64,000 bases of DNA from Aequorivita viscosa (GCF_900106795.1 NZ_FNNS01000009.1:81996-145995); one strand, 5' to 3'. Positions 18,447 through 27,489 are shown, numbered from the stretch's first letter. Made by a program: numbers and translations. The notes: generated from the letters alone by a model not told the origin.

Positions 18447-19091
18447 ATGGCACTTCTTTCAAAAAAGGATAGTAAGTTAATCTTAGATCCATTAGCAGAT
18501 AACAACCCAATTACCATTCAGGTTTTAGGAATTTGTTCAGCATTGGCAATTACTGCACAACTTAAAGCTTCTATTGTAATGGCTATTTCGGTTCTTGCGG
18601 TAATGGGAATTGGAAACGTGGTTATATCGTTGATGCGAAACATTATTCCTTCAAAAATTAGAATTATAGTTCAGTTGGTTGTTGTAGCAGCCTTGGTAAT
18701 TATCGTTGACCAGGTTTTAAAAGCTTTTGCATATTCGTTAAGTAAGGAATTATCGGTTTTTATTGGATTAATTATCACCAACTGTATTATTATGGGACGC
18801 TTTGAGGCATTCGCATTAGCTAATGGCCCATGGAGATCTTTCTTAGATGGTATTGGAAACGCAGCTGGTTACGGTCTTATCCTAGTAATCGTTGGATTTT
18901 TTAGGGAATTACTTGGCTCAGGAACCTTATTGGGATACCAAGTTTTGGGTGATCCTATCCAAAAAACTGGAATCTATGCTATAGGTTATGAAAACAATGG
19001 TTTTATGCTATTGTCGCCAATGGCCTTGATTATTGTTGGATTAATCATCTGGGTTCAACGCGCTAGAAACAAAGACTTAATAGAAGAATAA
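18447..19091 (+). CDS. nqrD: Na+-translocating NADH:quinone reductase subunit D
   Basis: NqrD is an integral subunit paired with NqrE. The two have inverted topology and hold an intramembrane iron-sulfur centre in known complexes. The 214-residue product has about six hydrophobic helices and the conserved LGICSALAIT (Cys near residue 29) and LIITNCIIMGR (Cys near 112) segments that supply cluster cysteines. It lies three bases after nqrC. A 75-base gap with short repeats separates it from nqrE. Confidence 0.95.
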   Translation: MALLSKKDSKLILDPLADNNPITIQVLGICSALAITAQLKASIVMAISVLAVMGIGNVVISLMRNIIPSKIRIIVQLVVVAALVIIVDQVLKAFAYSLSKELSVFIGLIITNCIIMGRFEAFALANGPWRSFLDGIGNAAGYGLILVIVGFFRELLGSGTLLGYQVLGDPIQKTGIYAIGYENNGFMLLSPMALIIVGLIIWVQRARNKDLIEE

Positions 19092-19099
19092 AAACTTAG

Positions 19100-19161
19100 C
19101 AGTAATCAGTATTAGTGGGCAACAAGTCCTACTGTAAACTGTAACTGTACACTGAATACTC
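19100..19161. repeat. CAGT/ACTGT-rich imperfect repeat inside the nqr operon
   Basis: The only sizeable gap of the nqr operon contains CAGTAATCAGTATTAGT at 19100-19116 and then repeated ACTGTAA/ACTGTAC units at 19131-19160. The second block, read on the other strand, resembles the first (AGTATTCAGT against ATCAGTATTAG), so the element is partly palindromic. It does not look like coding sequence or a terminator with a U-tract. Confidence 0.5.
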
Positions 19162-19166
19162 AAAAA

Positions 19167-19907
19167 ATGGAACACGTAGAGTTATTTTTTAAATCGATAT
19201 TTATAGACAATATGGTATTCGCCACGTTCCTTGGAATGTGTTCGTACCTAGCGGTTTCTAAAAAAGTATCAACCGCTGTTGGTCTAGGGGCTGCAGTTAT
19301 ATTTGTACTAGCAGTAACAGTGCCTATTAACTGGTTACTAGATCAATATTTATTACGGGATGGTGCGTTGGTTTGGTTGGGCGAGGAGTATGCTTCTTAT
19401 GACCTTGGCTTCCTTTCATTTATTCTTTTTATCGCAACCATCGCTACAATGGTGCAATTAGTTGAAATTGTTGTTGAAAAATTTTCACCTTCATTATATA
19501 ACTCTTTAGGTATTTTCCTGCCGCTTATTGCTGTAAACTGTGCAATTTTAGGTGGTTCATTATTTATGCAGTCTAGAGAAATTGAAACTTTAGGGCTGGC
19601 TTTAAATTATGGAATTAGTTCAGGTATTGGTTGGTTTTTAGCAATTTTAGCAATAGCCGCAATTCGTGAAAAAATACGGTATTCAAATGTACCAGCTCCG
19701 TTAAGGGGTTTAGGAATTACATTTATCATTACCGGTTTAATGGCAATTGGTTTTATGAGTTTTGGAGGAATGTTGACAGGAGGCGATGAAGATACCACAT
19801 CTCTAGAAGGTAAACCTGAAAACATTGGAGTTCAAACAGAGCAAATTCAAAACGAAAATACAGCAACCGCAAATACGGTTGAAGTTTCAACTATAACGAA
19901 GCAATAG
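19167..19907 (+). CDS. nqrE: Na+-translocating NADH:quinone reductase subunit E, with C-terminal tail
   Basis: NqrE is the integral partner of NqrD. The first 200 residues contain six hydrophobic helices and the conserved [11 protein letters not shown] (Cys near 25) and [13 protein letters not shown] (Cys near 119) segments that bind the intramembrane iron-sulfur centre. The product is 246 residues against about 200 for enterobacterial and Vibrio NqrE. The extra 40 residues after about 205 are polar, rich in Glu, Gln, Asn and Thr, and probably unstructured. The stop is followed one base later by the nqrF start. Confidence 0.95.
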   Translation: MEHVELFFKSIFIDNMVFATFLGMCSYLAVSKKVSTAVGLGAAVIFVLAVTVPINWLLDQYLLRDGALVWLGEEYASYDLGFLSFILFIATIATMVQLVEIVVEKFSPSLYNSLGIFLPLIAVNCAILGGSLFMQSREIETLGLALNYGISSGIGWFLAILAIAAIREKIRYSNVPAPLRGLGITFIITGLMAIGFMSFGGMLTGGDEDTTSLEGKPENIGVQTEQIQNENTATANTVEVSTITKQ

Positions 19908-19908
19908 T

Positions 19909-21219
19909 ATGTTTATAGCAGTTAGTACACTCGGAGTTATTGTAGTAACGGTTATCGCCTTTATGGTTCTAACCCTACTTTTAGTAGCCTTATTACTTTT
20001 TACCAAACAAAAACTATCACCATCTGGCCCAGTTAAAATAACTATTAACGACGAGAAGGTAATTGAGGTAGAAAGCGGAGGAACACTTTTAACAACCTTA
20101 GGTAGCGAAAAAATATTTCTTCCATCGGCCTGCGGTGGTGGTGGAACTTGTATACAATGCGAATGTCACGTGATTTCTGGAGGTGGTGAAGCACTTCCTA
20201 CCGAAACACCGCACTTTACCCGTAAGGAGTTGCAAGAAGGAGCTCGTCTTTCTTGTCAAGTTAAAGTGAAGCAGGACATGAATATTAGAATTCCAGAAGA
20301 AGTTTTTGGTATTAAGAAATGGGAAGCGACTGTAGTAAGAAATTACAACGTAGCCTCGTTTATTAAAGAATTCGTAGTGGAAATTCCTGAAGATATGGGC
20401 TACAAAGCTGGTGGATATATTCAAATTGAAATTCCGCCATGTGAAATTAAATTCGAGGACATGGACATTACTGCTCACCCAGAGGAGCACGAAAGACCAG
20501 ATAAGTTTCAGGATGAGTGGGATAAGTTTAAACTTTGGCCACTGGTAATGAAAAACACCGAAACTGTTGAAAGAGCATACTCAATGGCTTCTTATCCTGC
20601 AGAAGGTAGGGAAATTATGCTGAACGTTCGTATAGCAACGCCACCGTTTGATCGTGCTAAAGGAGGATGGATGAACGTAAATCCAGGAATTGCATCATCT
20701 TATATATTCAACTGTAAAGAAGGCGATAAGGTTGTAATTTCAGGGCCTTATGGTGAGTTCTTTATTAATCCTTCCGAAGCAGAAATGCTTTATGTAGGAG
20801 GTGGAGCTGGAATGGCGCCTATGCGTTCTCACTTGTATCATCTTTTCAAAACCCTTAAAACGGGCCGTAAGGTTACATATTGGTACGGAGGGCGTTCTAA
20901 AAGAGAATTATTCTACTTAGACCACTTTAAAGAATTGGAAGCTGAATTCCCGAATTTCAAATTTTATTTAGCATTATCGGAGCCAATGGAAGAAGATAAT
21001 TGGAAAGTGAAAAAAGATATAAACGATGAGGCTGGCGATGGTTTTGTAGGATTTATTCACCAAGTAGTAATTGACAATTATTTAAACCATCACGAAGCGC
21101 CAGAAGATATTGAATTGTATTTCTGTGGGCCTCCTTTGATGAACCAAGCGGTTCAAAAAATGGGAGAAGACTTCGGAATCCCAGACGAAAATATTCGTTT
21201 CGACGATTTTGGGGGATAA
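19909..21219 (+). CDS. nqrF: Na+-translocating NADH:quinone reductase subunit F
   Basis: NqrF is the NADH-oxidising entry subunit. The 436-residue product has an N-terminal membrane helix (about 5-32) and a ferredoxin domain with cluster cysteines C75, C81, C84 and C116. An FAD domain carries the RAYSMASYP motif (about 223-231), and an NADH-binding domain has GGGAGMAP and a C-terminal [10 protein letters not shown]. The 2Fe-2S spacing CX5CX2C is as expected. It is the last structural nqr gene and is followed by a good terminator at 21244-21276. Confidence 0.96.
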   Translation: MFIAVSTLGVIVVTVIAFMVLTLLLVALLLFTKQKLSPSGPVKITINDEKVIEVESGGTLLTTLGSEKIFLPSACGGGGTCIQCECHVISGGGEALPTETPHFTRKELQEGARLSCQVKVKQDMNIRIPEEVFGIKKWEATVVRNYNVASFIKEFVVEIPEDMGYKAGGYIQIEIPPCEIKFEDMDITAHPEEHERPDKFQDEWDKFKLWPLVMKNTETVERAYSMASYPAEGREIMLNVRIATPPFDRAKGGWMNVNPGIASSYIFNCKEGDKVVISGPYGEFFINPSEAEMLYVGGGAGMAPMRSHLYHLFKTLKTGRKVTYWYGGRSKRELFYLDHFKELEAEFPNFKFYLALSEPMEEDNWKVKKDINDEAGDGFVGFIHQVVIDNYLNHHEAPEDIELYFCGPPLMNQAVQKMGEDFGIPDENIRFDDFGG

Positions 21220-21243
21220 TGGTCTTCAGAAGTAAAAATTATC

Positions 21244-21276
21244 AGCCGTTTCAAATTTATTGGAACGGCTTTTTTA
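21244..21276 (+). terminator. Rho-independent terminator after nqrF
   Basis: AGCCGTTTC at 21244-21252 pairs with GGAACGGCT at 21262-21270 (one G-T pair). The stem is followed at once by a T run to about 21275. It lies 25 bases after the nqrF stop and separates the nqr genes from the next pair. Confidence 0.85.
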
Positions 21277-21325
21277 ATTCTCCTATAGTGAAACTCATTG
21301 ACGATTATGTAAATTTGTGACTATT

Positions 21326-21688
21326 ATGAACGAAAAACTTAGCAAACAAGAATTACATAATTTAGCCATGAATATTGTTGGCAAATTATTGGAAAGTGAA
21401 GGGTACGAATTTTTAGGGGTTAATTCGAAGCTGAAAAGAGACCCGCAGTTTGTGGTTTTAAAGGATAAGAAACTCAGTTTTATAATTGTTCGAGCTGTTT
21501 CCTACCCTGAAGATGCCAATGCCTACGATCCGCAATTTATGGCTACCATAAAGGAACATGCTACTAAATTTGAGGCTAGAACCTTTTACGCTGGTGTTGG
21601 TTTAGGACATGGAGATGACTACGGAAAGCCTGTTCTAAAAAATGAGGATTATACTTTAATTTACAACGGCTTACAGGAAATAAAATGA
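21326..21688 (+). CDS. Small conserved protein between nqrF and apbE, function unknown
   Basis: The 120-residue soluble product has no signal peptide or membrane helix. I prefer the ATG at 21326 (MNEKLSKQEL) over the GTG at 21317. In Flavobacteriia, proteins of this size next to the nqr operon are often labelled as NqrF, but this one has neither ferredoxin cysteines nor flavin motifs. That label would be wrong here. The sequence pattern (LLESEGYEFLGVNSKLKRDP, then a beta-strand with FIIVRAV) suggests a small alpha/beta fold, possibly nuclease-like. I cannot assign a function. The gene overlaps the apbE start by four bases (ATGA), so the two are co-translated. Confidence 0.75.
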   Translation: MNEKLSKQELHNLAMNIVGKLLESEGYEFLGVNSKLKRDPQFVVLKDKKLSFIIVRAVSYPEDANAYDPQFMATIKEHATKFEARTFYAGVGLGHGDDYGKPVLKNEDYTLIYNGLQEIK

Positions 21689-22692
21689 AATATATTTTAA
21701 CTTTAATATTAGTAGGTCTATTTTTTTCCTGCACAAATGAAACCTCAAATCATCACTATTTTGAAGGAAATGCTTTTGGCACAAATTATCATATTCAATT
21801 ATACGCAAACGAAGCTAATGGACTTCAAAAAGGAATTGATTCTGTAATAAATGCTGTTAATCAATCGTTAAGCACTTACATTCCTGAGAGTGATATTTCC
21901 AAAATTAATCGAGGTGACGCCACAGTTGTTGTTGATGATTTATTTCGTGAAGTATTTAATCTTTCCTCTAGAATTCATCGCGAAACCGATGGATATTTTG
22001 ATCCAACAATTGGTGTACTTCGGAATGCTTATGGGTTTGGAGATGTTAAATCACTTCAAAATATTGATGACAAAACATTAGATTCCTTGATGCAGTATGT
22101 GGGTTTTCATAAGGTAGCATTGAAAGAAGACGGCACTGTTAGAAAAGAATATCCTCAAATTTACTTCGATTTTAATGCAATTGCAAAAGGTTCTGGAATT
22201 GATCAAATAGGCCGTTATTTTGATTCTAAAGGCGTTTCGGACTATCTGATAGAACTTGGCGGGGAAATCCTTACAAAAGGTAAAAATATAGATAAAAATA
22301 AACTGTGGACAGTCGGAATTGAAACTCCTGATTCTGAACTTGAGAACCGTAGTTTCGAAGCAGCCGTGATGTTGAAAGATGTAGGGATGGCTTCTTCGGG
22401 TAATTACAGAAAGTTTAGAGTCGATTCTTTAACAGGGAAAAAATATGTGCATACTTTAAATCCGTTAACCGGTTCAGCAGAAATGAGTGATGTTACAAGT
22501 GCAACTGTTATAGCTTCAAGTTGTGGTGAAGCGGACGCATATGCAACTGCGCTAATGGCCTTAGGGTTCGAAAAGTCAAAAGAATTGCTTAATAAGCTAT
22601 CAGTAGTTGATGCTTATATAACGTATACAGACTCTCTTAATCAACAATCAGTTTATATTACAGAAGGGTTTAAACGAAGAATGCCTAAATAG
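21685..22692 (+). CDS. apbE: FAD:protein FMN transferase ApbE (lipoprotein)
   Basis: ApbE transfers FMN from FAD to a threonine of NqrB and NqrC through a phosphoester bond. The 335-residue product has a lipoprotein signal (lipobox LFFSC, Cys near 16). ApbE hallmarks follow: YFDFNAIAKGSGID (about 156-169), YLIELGGEI (about 182-190), HTLNPLTG (about 252-259) and the C-terminal SCGEADAYATALMALG segment with Mg-binding Asp. It overlaps the previous small gene by four bases and lies downstream of nqrF. The product therefore matures the complex encoded next to it. Confidence 0.93.
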   Translation: MKYILTLILVGLFFSCTNETSNHHYFEGNAFGTNYHIQLYANEANGLQKGIDSVINAVNQSLSTYIPESDISKINRGDATVVVDDLFREVFNLSSRIHRETDGYFDPTIGVLRNAYGFGDVKSLQNIDDKTLDSLMQYVGFHKVALKEDGTVRKEYPQIYFDFNAIAKGSGIDQIGRYFDSKGVSDYLIELGGEILTKGKNIDKNKLWTVGIETPDSELENRSFEAAVMLKDVGMASSGNYRKFRVDSLTGKKYVHTLNPLTGSAEMSDVTSATVIASSCGEADAYATALMALGFEKSKELLNKLSVVDAYITYTDSLNQQSVYITEGFKRRMPK

Positions 22693-22715
22693 TTTTTTTG
22701 CAATGAATCGATTAT

Positions 22716-23471
22716 TTACTTTCTGCAGACTGGAAGTAATTCGCCAATTGACAAACGATATTTTTCAATTTCACTTTTAGAAAACTGTTTTGTGTAATCA
22801 ACCGCTTCTACTTTAAACCCTATCGTTCTAAGTTTTTCGAAATAATCCATTCCATATACTCGTACGTGATCGTATTGTCCAAAAATTAGAGCCCGTTCTT
22901 TAGGGTCGGTAATGGTATCGTCTTCAAAAGTAGTGTCAAGGCTTGCTTTATAAGGCACTTGAAGTATGGCTGTGCCGCCTGGAGCTAATACGCGATATAT
23001 TTCCTCCATTGCCTTGGTGTCGTCTGGAATATGCTCTAAAACGTGATTGCAGATAATAAAATTGAATTCATTGTCCTTAAAGGGTAGAGCACATATATCG
23101 GCTTTCACATCTGCTATGGGCGAATTAAGATCCGTGGTGGTATAATCCAGATTCTTCATTTTTCTGAATTTCTTATAAAAAGCCTGTTCTGGAGCGAAAT
23201 GTAGCACTTTTAAGTTTTCAGTAAAGAAATCGGTTTCATTTTTTAAATAAAGCCAAAACAACCGGTGCCGCTCCAAAGAAAGTGTTCCAGGGGAAAGCAC
23301 ATTCTCCCGAACATTTTCATATCCATAAGGCAAAAATTTCCGATAGGACTTCCCGTCTATAGGGTCTGTAAACTTATTTCCTTTTAAAAAGAAAGCAAGT
23401 ATGGGTCTGGTAATAATACTCAGTTTAATGAGTAATGGACGTGGAATGGTATTTAGGATTTTTTTGAACAA
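22716..23471 (-). CDS. Class I SAM-dependent methyltransferase
   Basis: The 251-residue product has a methyltransferase type 11 core: an acidic residue after strand 2 (DYTTTDLNSP), the FIICNHVLEHIPDD motif (about 137-150) and VLAPGGTAILQVP (about 162-174). No ATG is available near the 5' end. The frame is open only to the TAA at 23490-23492 and the best start is TTG at 23471, which places MFKKILNT at the N-terminus. A palindromic repeat separates it from map upstream. The substrate is unknown. N-terminal basic and hydrophobic residues suggest it may act near the membrane. Confidence 0.82.
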   Translation of the reverse strand: MFKKILNTIPRPLLIKLSIITRPILAFFLKGNKFTDPIDGKSYRKFLPYGYENVRENVLSPGTLSLERHRLFWLYLKNETDFFTENLKVLHFAPEQAFYKKFRKMKNLDYTTTDLNSPIADVKADICALPFKDNEFNFIICNHVLEHIPDDTKAMEEIYRVLAPGGTAILQVPYKASLDTTFEDDTITDPKERALIFGQYDHVRVYGMDYFEKLRTIGFKVEAVDYTKQFSKSEIEKYRLSIGELLPVCRK

Positions 23472-23499
23472 AAGGAATTGAGGTATAACTTAATTCTTA

Positions 23500-23552
23500 G
23501 TGTTCTCTGTGCCTTTGTGGTCAACATTAAACCACAGAGTCACGGAGAACAC
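23500..23552. repeat. Imperfect palindromic intergenic repeat (CTCTGTG...CACAGAG type)
   Basis: GTGTTCTCTGTGCCTTTGTG begins a 22-base arm at 23500-23521. Its partner arm at 23531-23552 is complementary at 19 of 22 positions, with a 9-base loop. The element lies between map and the methyltransferase gene. This sequence type is, from memory, dispersed in many Bacteroidota genomes. It could also act as a transcript-processing hairpin or terminator. Confidence 0.7.
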
Positions 23553-23567
23553 AGAGTAAAATATTTT

Positions 23568-24371
23568 TTAATTTCTGAACTCCTTCTCCTCATCGCTCGT
23601 AATCCCCAACGCTTCATACACATAATCGAAAGTTGATAGCAATTCAGGTTTTCCATCTACAAGGGCGATGTTGTGCTCAAAGTGCGCGCTAGGTTGCCCA
23701 TCTTGAGTTACAATTGTCCAACCATCACTTAGTTGTTTCACTTTATGTGTTCCCATGTTAATCATAGGTTCTAAAGCAATGGTCATTCCCTCAATAAATT
23801 TCTTACCACGACCTCTACGCCCATAATTCGGCATTTCGGGATCTTCGTGCATTTTCCGTCCAAGTCCGTGACCTACTAACTCCCGTACTACACCATACCC
23901 GTGTGCTTCACAATATTTTTGGATTGCATAACCTACATCGCCCACACGATTTCCCGCTTTAAATTCGCGTATACCTATGTAAAGTGATTCTTTAGTGATT
24001 TGTAGCAGCTTTTTAATTTCAGGATCTACTTCGCCAACTTCAAAAGTGTATGCGTGATCGCCGTAAAACCCATTTTTTATTGCGCCGCAATCTATGGCTA
24101 CAACATCTCCTTCTTTTAAAGGAACATCGGTGGGCAATCCGTGAACTACCGCTTCATTTACACTTGTAAGTAGGGTAGAAGGGCAGTCGTACAATCCTAA
24201 AAACCCTGGTATTGCATCTTGACTTCGTATATACTCTTCCGCCATTTTATTAAGCTGATTTGTTGTAACGCCCGGTTTTACTTCTTTAGCAAGCATTCCT
24301 AAAGTACGGGAAACTACCAATGCACTTTCGCGCATCAGTTCAATTTCTTCTCTTGTTTTTGGTATTATCAT
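23568..24371 (-). CDS. map: Type I methionine aminopeptidase
   Basis: The enzyme removes the initiator methionine from nascent proteins. The 267-residue product shows all five metal ligands in context: two Asp in VAIDCGAIKNGFYGDHAYTF (about 91-110), His in GHGLGRKMHEDP (about 167-178), Glu in TIALEPMINMG (about 202-212) and Glu in SAHFEHNIALV (about 229-239). The length is normal for the family. It starts three bases after the HAD-like gene, so the two form an operon read from the promoter at 24811-24840. Confidence 0.95.
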   Translation of the reverse strand: MIIPKTREEIELMRESALVVSRTLGMLAKEVKPGVTTNQLNKMAEEYIRSQDAIPGFLGLYDCPSTLLTSVNEAVVHGLPTDVPLKEGDVVAIDCGAIKNGFYGDHAYTFEVGEVDPEIKKLLQITKESLYIGIREFKAGNRVGDVGYAIQKYCEAHGYGVVRELVGHGLGRKMHEDPEMPNYGRRGRGKKFIEGMTIALEPMINMGTHKVKQLSDGWTIVTQDGQPSAHFEHNIALVDGKPELLSTFDYVYEALGITSDEEKEFRN

Positions 24372-24374
24372 AGT

Positions 24375-24791
24375 TTATTTTCTGAAAAAGGAAAGCCAAC
24401 CTTTTTTTTGTTTTTTAATTGCTGAAGGTTGATTTTTGTTCTCGCCAACTAGGTTAAGATATATTTCACCCCAATCTCTCATGCCGCCAAAGTTTCGGTC
24501 GTCGATAAAGATATCTGCATTAATTTTTCGGCTATAGGTTCCATCGAATTGTTCTTCTGGAAAACTCTTGTTTACAGCATAAAATTCTATTCCATTTTGT
24601 CTGCAAAACGCCACGGCATCTTCTAAAGCTTTTCCTCTCCTGTATGTCCACAAAATAAGTCGATGCCCTTTTTCTTGTAGTTTTTTCATTGTTTCGAAGG
24701 CAAAAATTATGGGTCGGCCAATACGTGGATAGTCGTCTTCCACTATGGTTCCGTCAAAATCTACAGCAATTAAAAAAGATTCGTATTTCAT
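24375..24791 (-). CDS. Small HAD-like hydrolase (BT0820-like)
   Basis: The 138-residue product carries the HAD motif I sequence VDFDGTI at residues 10-16, with both catalytic aspartates. It also has a motif II-like LILWTYR (about 45-51) and an acidic IDDRNFGGMRDW near residues 96-107. The size is that of a capless HAD domain. The substrate is unknown. It is the first gene of a two-gene operon with map. Confidence 0.8.
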   Translation of the reverse strand: MKYESFLIAVDFDGTIVEDDYPRIGRPIIFAFETMKKLQEKGHRLILWTYRRGKALEDAVAFCRQNGIEFYAVNKSFPEEQFDGTYSRKINADIFIDDRNFGGMRDWGEIYLNLVGENKNQPSAIKKQKKGWLSFFRK

Positions 24792-24810
24792 TAATTAATT
24801 TCTCGGTGGG

Positions 24811-24840
24811 CAAAATTACGAAGAATTATCGCCTTCTCAA
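24811..24840 (-). promoter_or_regulatory. Promoter of the HAD-map operon (TTG-N19-TAATTTTG)
   Basis: On the minus strand, TTG (complement of 24838-24840) is followed after 19 bases by TAATTTTG (complement of 24811-24818), matching the Bacteroidota consensus. The ATG at 24791 lies 19 bases downstream, a short but workable leader. Confidence 0.55.
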
Positions 24841-24845
24841 TTGTA

Positions 24846-25442
24846 TTATTCTGAATAGGGGTTTTTGTAGTCGGCGCCACTTAAAATATCCAACATATCT
24901 TGCTCTAAAGTCTGAATTGTGAATTCAACAATACGCCCCATTTCTACTTCATCTTTATAGAAAATTATAGTAGGAACGTGGGTGATGTTTTTGCCTTCTT
25001 CAAACCCTTGTGGCGTTGTTTTTTCTTCAGAAACGGCAATTACAGTTAATTGCGATTCGTCATAACCTGTTTTGTCCAAAACCTTGTATAAATATGGGAC
25101 TTCCCGATGACTGTCTTCACACCAAGTTCCCATAAAAACAGTAATCTGCACGTCTTTTAAAAGTGGTTTTAGTTTTTCAACTACTCCAGAGTCGGGGTTA
25201 TAACTTTCGTAACCTGGACCAAACCAATCTTTAAAAGCTTCGTTTTGAAGACCAGCGCGATTGGCTTTTCCCAAAATCATTACAGACTCTTCGTATGGAA
25301 CCGTTTCGTTCATTTTTTCTGCTTTATTGTTTTTTGATGCGAATGAAACTGTTTCGGTAGTTTTAATTGTGCTCTGTTTTTCCTTAGAGGAATTACAAGC
25401 AAGAATAGTCGTTACCGAAAGAAGGATTAGGATTTTTTTCAT
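24846..25442 (-). CDS. Thioredoxin-fold lipoprotein with atypical CEDS active site
   Basis: The ATG at 25442 gives a lipoprotein signal peptide (lipobox TILAC, Cys16). A longer frame to 25499 would run into the S9 peptidase gene. The 198-residue product has a thioredoxin fold with FMGTWCEDSHREVPYL around residues 103-118 and a cis-Pro strand (HVPTIIFY). The canonical CxxC is replaced by C108-E-D-S111, so only one redox cysteine is present. It may be a monothiol thioredoxin or a non-redox member. It lies 14 bases after the S9 peptidase stop and is probably co-transcribed with it. Confidence 0.8.
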   Translation of the reverse strand: MKKILILLSVTTILACNSSKEKQSTIKTTETVSFASKNNKAEKMNETVPYEESVMILGKANRAGLQNEAFKDWFGPGYESYNPDSGVVEKLKPLLKDVQITVFMGTWCEDSHREVPYLYKVLDKTGYDESQLTVIAVSEEKTTPQGFEEGKNITHVPTIIFYKDEVEMGRIVEFTIQTLEQDMLDILSGADYKNPYSE

Positions 25443-25456
25443 CTGTTTCGAATAAT

Positions 25457-27355
25457 TTATAGCGTTTCTTTTAGCCAATCGTAAAATTGACGTTGCCATA
25501 CCAAAGCATTCTGAGGCTGAAGCACCCAGTGGTTTTCTTCTGGGAAAAAGAGAAGTTTACTCTTGATTCCTTTAAGTTGTGCAACTTGAAAAGCTTGTAA
25601 ACTCTGCTCAATCGGTACACGGTAATCTTTATCTCCCTGAATAATCATAATAGGCGTATCCCATTTGTTGACGTGGGAAATAGGGTTAAATTCGTTGTAC
25701 GTTTTTTGAGCTACAGCATTATCTTTTTCCCAATAAGCTCCGCCCATATCGTGATTAACGAAAAATAATTCTTCTGTAGTTCCGTACATGGAACGTGTGT
25801 CAAAAACACCGTCGTGAGCAATAAATGTTTTGAAGCGGCCTTCGTGATTTCCAGCTAACCAAAAAACTGAATAACCTCCAAAACTAGCCCCAATAGCACC
25901 TAACCTTTCTTTATCTACGTACGGTTCTTTTGCAACGTCGTCTATAGCATCTAGGTAATCTTGCATAGCGCCACCACCCCAATCGCCACTAATGGCTTCA
26001 TTCCATGCTACTCCGTGGCCTGGCATTCCTCTTCTGTTTGGTGCAACAACAATATATCCTTGTGAAGCCATCAATTGAAAATTCCAACGGAAGGAATAGA
26101 ACTGTGAAAGCGGTGACTGCGGCCCACCTTGGGCATAAAGTAAAGTTGGGTATTTTTTATTTTTGTCGAAGTTTGGTGGTAGAATAACCCAAACTAGCAT
26201 TTGCTTGCCATCTTTAGTTTTTACCATTCGCTTTTCAACTTTTGGCAAATCTAATTTCCCGAAAAGCTCTGTATTCACTTGTGTAAGAAGTGCGAAAGTT
26301 TTGCTTTTTAAATCGAAAGAAAAAATTTCGGCAGCGTGGTTCATATCCGTTCTGGTTACGATTAGCTTGCCATTGTTTTCGGCTACAATACCAGTAACGT
26401 CAAACTGACCTTGAGAAAGTTGCTCTACTACGGGCATTTTTCTTGTTCTTCCTGGATAATCTACTTTAAAAAGTTGCTTGGTTCCGTTTACAGGTGCTAC
26501 AAAATAAATTTCTTTGCTGTTGTTTGCCCAGTGAAAACTACTTACTGTTCCATCCCATTGGGCGGTTAAGTTTTGCTTTACGCCGTCCTGAAGTACGATA
26601 ATATCGTTTTTATCGGCTTCATATCCTGGAGTTTTCATTTGTAGCCAGGCCAAGGCCCCTTTCTTAGAAAAAGCAGGATTTGTATCGTAACCTTCGTTTT
26701 CAATTGTAATGTTCTCTGTTTTTCTATCGGCTAGATTGTATTTGTAGATATCGGTATTTGTGCTAGTGGCATATGCTGCTCCAGCCATTTTTTTACTTAC
26801 ATAGTAGATGTTTTCTCCCTTTGGACCCCAAATATAATCCTCGTCACCTCCAAAAGGCGCTTGCGGAGTGTAGTATGGTTGTCCCGGAGTGATATCTGTT
26901 TCAGCACCCGTCTTAACGTCCTTGTAGAAAACGTGATTAAATGTACCGTCGTTATATTTGTCCCAGTGTCTGTAGTCTAAGCTTGTAAAAACGTAGGCGT
27001 CACTTTTAGCTAGATCGCTATAAATATCCTTTCCTGTTACTTTGTTAACTTGAACAGGTTTGTGCATTAAAAGGTGTTTCCCGTCTGGCGATAGGTTTTT
27101 GTCGGCAACTTGTACTTCATCTTTTGTGATTTCAGCGAAATTTCCACCTTCAACCCGCATTGCGTAATATTTTGAATCAAAGCTGTTTTCTTCCATATTT
27201 GGAGTTGTTACTTTGTAAAATAATACTTTGCTATCATCAGAGATTCCGATGGGGCTTACACGTTTAACTTGCCATAAAAGCTCAGGTGTCATGGTTTTTT
27301 GTGAATGCAGAAGGCCAGCACATAAGAAGGCTAGCAGGAAAGTTATTTTTTTCAT
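25457..27355 (-). CDS. Secreted S9-family prolyl oligopeptidase-like peptidase
   Basis: The 632-residue product has a signal peptide (ending LLHSQ, about residue 19) and a WD40/beta-propeller-like N-terminal region (about 30-370). An alpha/beta hydrolase domain follows, with the nucleophile motif GASFGGYS near 490, the Asp in GDKDYRVP near 575 and the His in ENHWV near 608. These define the Ser-Asp-His triad of S9 peptidases such as acylaminoacyl- and dipeptidyl-peptidases. It is predicted to be periplasmic and to act on oligopeptides. The thioredoxin-like lipoprotein follows directly. Confidence 0.9.
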   Translation of the reverse strand: MKKITFLLAFLCAGLLHSQKTMTPELLWQVKRVSPIGISDDSKVLFYKVTTPNMEENSFDSKYYAMRVEGGNFAEITKDEVQVADKNLSPDGKHLLMHKPVQVNKVTGKDIYSDLAKSDAYVFTSLDYRHWDKYNDGTFNHVFYKDVKTGAETDITPGQPYYTPQAPFGGDEDYIWGPKGENIYYVSKKMAGAAYATSTNTDIYKYNLADRKTENITIENEGYDTNPAFSKKGALAWLQMKTPGYEADKNDIIVLQDGVKQNLTAQWDGTVSSFHWANNSKEIYFVAPVNGTKQLFKVDYPGRTRKMPVVEQLSQGQFDVTGIVAENNGKLIVTRTDMNHAAEIFSFDLKSKTFALLTQVNTELFGKLDLPKVEKRMVKTKDGKQMLVWVILPPNFDKNKKYPTLLYAQGGPQSPLSQFYSFRWNFQLMASQGYIVVAPNRRGMPGHGVAWNEAISGDWGGGAMQDYLDAIDDVAKEPYVDKERLGAIGASFGGYSVFWLAGNHEGRFKTFIAHDGVFDTRSMYGTTEELFFVNHDMGGAYWEKDNAVAQKTYNEFNPISHVNKWDTPIMIIQGDKDYRVPIEQSLQAFQVAQLKGIKSKLLFFPEENHWVLQPQNALVWQRQFYDWLKETL

Positions 27356-27489
27356 CTTGAAATGTATTGAATTTTTAAGAGGCGTAAAGTTACTTAAAAT
27401 AAGTTGTAGAGGTCTTGTGTTGCGTCCAGTTTTCGGAATGACATTTATAAAAGTTTCTTAATAAAAACCCTGTTATAAGGAACGAAATT

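Noticed and set aside
21326..21688. Calling the small protein NqrF
   Set aside because: It has no ferredoxin cysteines and no FAD or NAD motifs. The true nqrF is at 19909-21219.
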